From Flavobacteriales bacterium UBA5422 (GTDB lineage Bacteria > Bacteroidota > Bacteroidia > Flavobacteriales_D > Crocinitomicaceae): a stretch of DNA of 8,709 nt. The stretch covers positions 379 to 9,087 of the forward strand of contig DHNG01000021.1 of NCBI GenBank assembly GCA_002409405.1. Reading direction: 5' to 3'. A model generated the notes under the pieces. The model ran no database searches. It worked only from the letters and a program-made list of their open reading frames with translations, and was not told where the DNA came from. Made by a program: the position numbers and the translations under genes. Within the stretch, counting starts at the first letter, position 1, and every line of letters starts with the position of its first letter. This document shows, piece after piece, positions 7,596 through 8,709 of the stretch.

Positions 7596-7697
7596 TCTGA
7601 ATAACACAATTCATAGTTGTAGTTTTTGGGTTTTATAGTTTTAGCATGGTTTAGCGAGAAGAGGAAGTAATTACATAGGTTTTACTTCCTCTTTTTG
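7596..7697 (+). ncRNA. Candidate small RNA or terminated leader
   Basis: This interval is bounded by a promoter element (7583-7590) and a 12-bp hairpin with a T run (7659-7696), giving a predicted transcript of about 100 nt without an open reading frame. The 5' half is U/G-rich with little strong pairing: ACAA 7606-7609 with TTGT 7617-7620, and two related segments GTTTTAGCA and GGTTTAGCG. No upstream segment complementary to either terminator arm was found, so a classic antiterminator switch is not visible, which favours a stand-alone RNA. A constitutively terminating leader of the GSCFA gene remains possible. The 5' end is estimated from promoter spacing. The Bacteroidetes Flavo-1 motif is one class to compare; I cannot confirm a match. 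Confidence 0.45.
7659..7696 (+). terminator. Terminator-like hairpin upstream of the GSCFA gene
   Basis: A perfect 12-bp stem pairs AAGAGGAAGTAA (7659-7670) with TTACTTCCTCTT (7682-7693) around an 11-base loop and is followed by T to 7696. It stands 35 bases before the GSCFA ATG and well after the argS terminator, so it must end, or attenuate, a transcript started inside the intergenic region. Confidence 0.75.
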
Positions 7698-7731
7698 TTT
7701 ATATCGGTTCAACTGCATTTCAATACAAACA

Positions 7732-8676
7732 ATGGATCAATTTTTCCTTAAATTTTCTATCCCACCGTCTACCGTTTCCTTTCAACACGGTGATCAAGTC
7801 ATATTAACCGGCAGCTGTTTTTCTGACGAAATTTCAACAAAACTCCGCAATGCGGGACATTCGATCTATTCCAATCCACACGGTACGATCTTTCACCCTT
7901 CGATGCTTGCATTCAACCTGATGGACTGTCTCAATGAACAACCCGACGAACGTTTTTTTGAACGGGACGGACGGTTTTATACATGGAATGCCAGCACATT
8001 GATTTCTGCACCGTCAGCAGAAGAACTTCAGAATAAATTACTGGCTGTAAAAGCAGAATTAAAGCAACGACTCATCAACGCAAAACTGCTGATCGTTACA
8101 TTCGGAACAGCTTGGGGCTACGAACTCAATGAAACAAATGAAATCGTAGCCAATTGCCATAAAATGCCCGCGCAACTTTTTACAAAATTCCTCTCAAGTC
8201 CCTACGAGTTGGTTCAGGATTGGATTTTGGCCATCGAGCAGTTGCGATCCATTAATCCGGATCTTCACATTGTTTTTACTGTAAGTCCTGTTCGCCACAG
8301 CAAAGACGGTTTAGTTGAAAACAACCTCTCCAAAGCCCGATTGCTGGAAGCTGTTCATCAATTGGTACTGGAAGAAAATACATCATACTTCCCTTCCTAC
8401 GAATTGGTCATTGATGTATTGCGCGATTACCGTTTCTTTAAAGAAGACCGGGTGCACCCGACGGGAGAAGCAATTGATTTTGTCTGGAAACAGTTTGAAA
8501 CAACCTATTGTCAACCTGCAACGATTGAATTAAACCGTTCGGTTGAAAAAGTGAATAAACTGGCACAACACCGGTCTAATCAGCAGGAAGAAGCACATCA
8601 GGCTTCCATTTTATCCAAAAAGGCGGAATTATCAGAAAAGAATCCGGAGATTTATTGGGAACACTCAATGGGATGA
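7732..8676 (+). CDS. GSCFA domain protein (SGNH-hydrolase-like)
   Basis: A 314-residue member of the GSCFA family, which is found mainly in Bacteroidota and Proteobacteria and has no settled function. The naming motif is GSCFS (27-31). Other family blocks are SNPHGTIFHP (47-56), FGTAWGYE (124-131), SPVRH (185-189) and EDRVHPTGEA (238-247). The family is related to GDSL/SGNH hydrolases. On that reading S28 could be the nucleophile and D239-x-x-H242 the rest of the triad; this is inference. There is no signal peptide or membrane helix, so the protein should be cytoplasmic. The last 55 or so residues are charged and Gln/Glu-rich, probably helical. The ATG is preceded by an A-rich stretch rather than a Shine-Dalgarno sequence. 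Its stop overlaps the start of the next gene as ATGA, so the two are probably co-translated. Confidence 0.88.
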   Translation: MDQFFLKFSIPPSTVSFQHGDQVILTGSCFSDEISTKLRNAGHSIYSNPHGTIFHPSMLAFNLMDCLNEQPDERFFERDGRFYTWNASTLISAPSAEELQNKLLAVKAELKQRLINAKLLIVTFGTAWGYELNETNEIVANCHKMPAQLFTKFLSSPYELVQDWILAIEQLRSINPDLHIVFTVSPVRHSKDGLVENNLSKARLLEAVHQLVLEENTSYFPSYELVIDVLRDYRFFKEDRVHPTGEAIDFVWKQFETTYCQPATIELNRSVEKVNKLAQHRSNQQEEAHQASILSKKAELSEKNPEIYWEHSMG

Positions 8677-8709
8677 ATTATACATTTCTAAGCACAATCC
8701 AGCAACTTT
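8673..8709 (+). CDS. Start of a further gene, cut by window edge
   Basis: An ATG at 8673 overlaps the GSCFA stop codon (ATGA) and opens a frame without a stop to the window end. It reads MNYTFLSTIQQL, only 12 residues. The overlap is the usual sign of a translationally coupled gene. The opening is reminiscent of Bacteroidota MurF/alanine racemase fusion proteins, which I recall beside GSCFA genes, but 12 residues cannot establish this. Confidence 0.5.
   Translation, partial: MNYTFLSTIQQL

Larger units (their letters stand above)
7361..7731. other. 371-base intergenic region with regulatory signals
   Basis: No protein gene was found here; the few ATG codons open reading frames of fewer than ten codons. 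The region contains, in order, the argS terminator, a 12-base direct repeat 62 bases apart, a small hairpin (CTTTC 7505-7509 with GAAAG 7514-7518), A/T-rich DNA, a TAnnTTTG promoter element, and a second terminator-like hairpin 38 bases before the GSCFA gene start. Confidence 0.8.

Noticed and set aside
7661..7667. GAGGAAG as a Shine-Dalgarno sequence
   Set aside because: It is not followed at a suitable distance by a start codon with an open frame and is fully accounted for as the 5' arm of the terminator hairpin.
8315..8533. 72-codon plus-strand frame inside the GSCFA gene
   Set aside because: It overlaps the conserved SPVRH to DRVHP part of the GSCFA protein in another frame and shows no recognisable motif.

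Overview
The window looks like chromosomal DNA of a Bacteroidota bacterium, most likely in Flavobacteriia (perhaps near the Fluviicola/Crocinitomicaceae group, from general resemblance only). The signs are a periplasmic two-component-type propeller sensor with a Y_Y_Y domain, an arginase and ArgS of flavobacterial type, a GSCFA protein, two copies of the Bacteroidota -7 promoter element TAnnTTTG, and genes lacking clear Shine-Dalgarno sequences. All genes lie on the + strand. No mobile element, CRISPR array, tRNA or rRNA was seen.

Layout. Positions 1-369 hold the C-terminal two thirds of a non-heme ferritin, cut by the left edge. After 24 bases comes a 1301-residue membrane signalling protein (394-4299). 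It has a signal peptide, a large beta-propeller sensor, a Y_Y_Y domain, one membrane helix, a coiled coil, a class III adenylate cyclase and a C-terminal HD metal-dependent phosphohydrolase. A 194-base gap carries a promoter-like element and a nested leader stem-loop. It is followed by an arginase (4494-5447) and, 14 bases later, arginyl-tRNA synthetase (5462-7360), which ends at a strong intrinsic terminator. A 371-base gap then holds a 12-base direct repeat, a second promoter-like element and a second terminator-like hairpin, which together could define a small RNA of about 100 nt. A GSCFA-family protein (7732-8676) follows, overlapping by ATGA the first codons of a gene cut by the right edge.

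How the parts fit. The cyclase protein appears to sense an extracytoplasmic signal and to change cytoplasmic cAMP. Its HD domain could be a built-in phosphodiesterase or another phosphohydrolase. Arginase and ArgS compete for the same substrate, free arginine, and seem to be co-transcribed behind a structured leader. The GSCFA protein and the gene after it form a translationally coupled pair.

The most unusual items are the sensor-cyclase-HD fusion, the structured leader before the arginase-argS pair, and the small promoter-terminator unit at 7583-7697.
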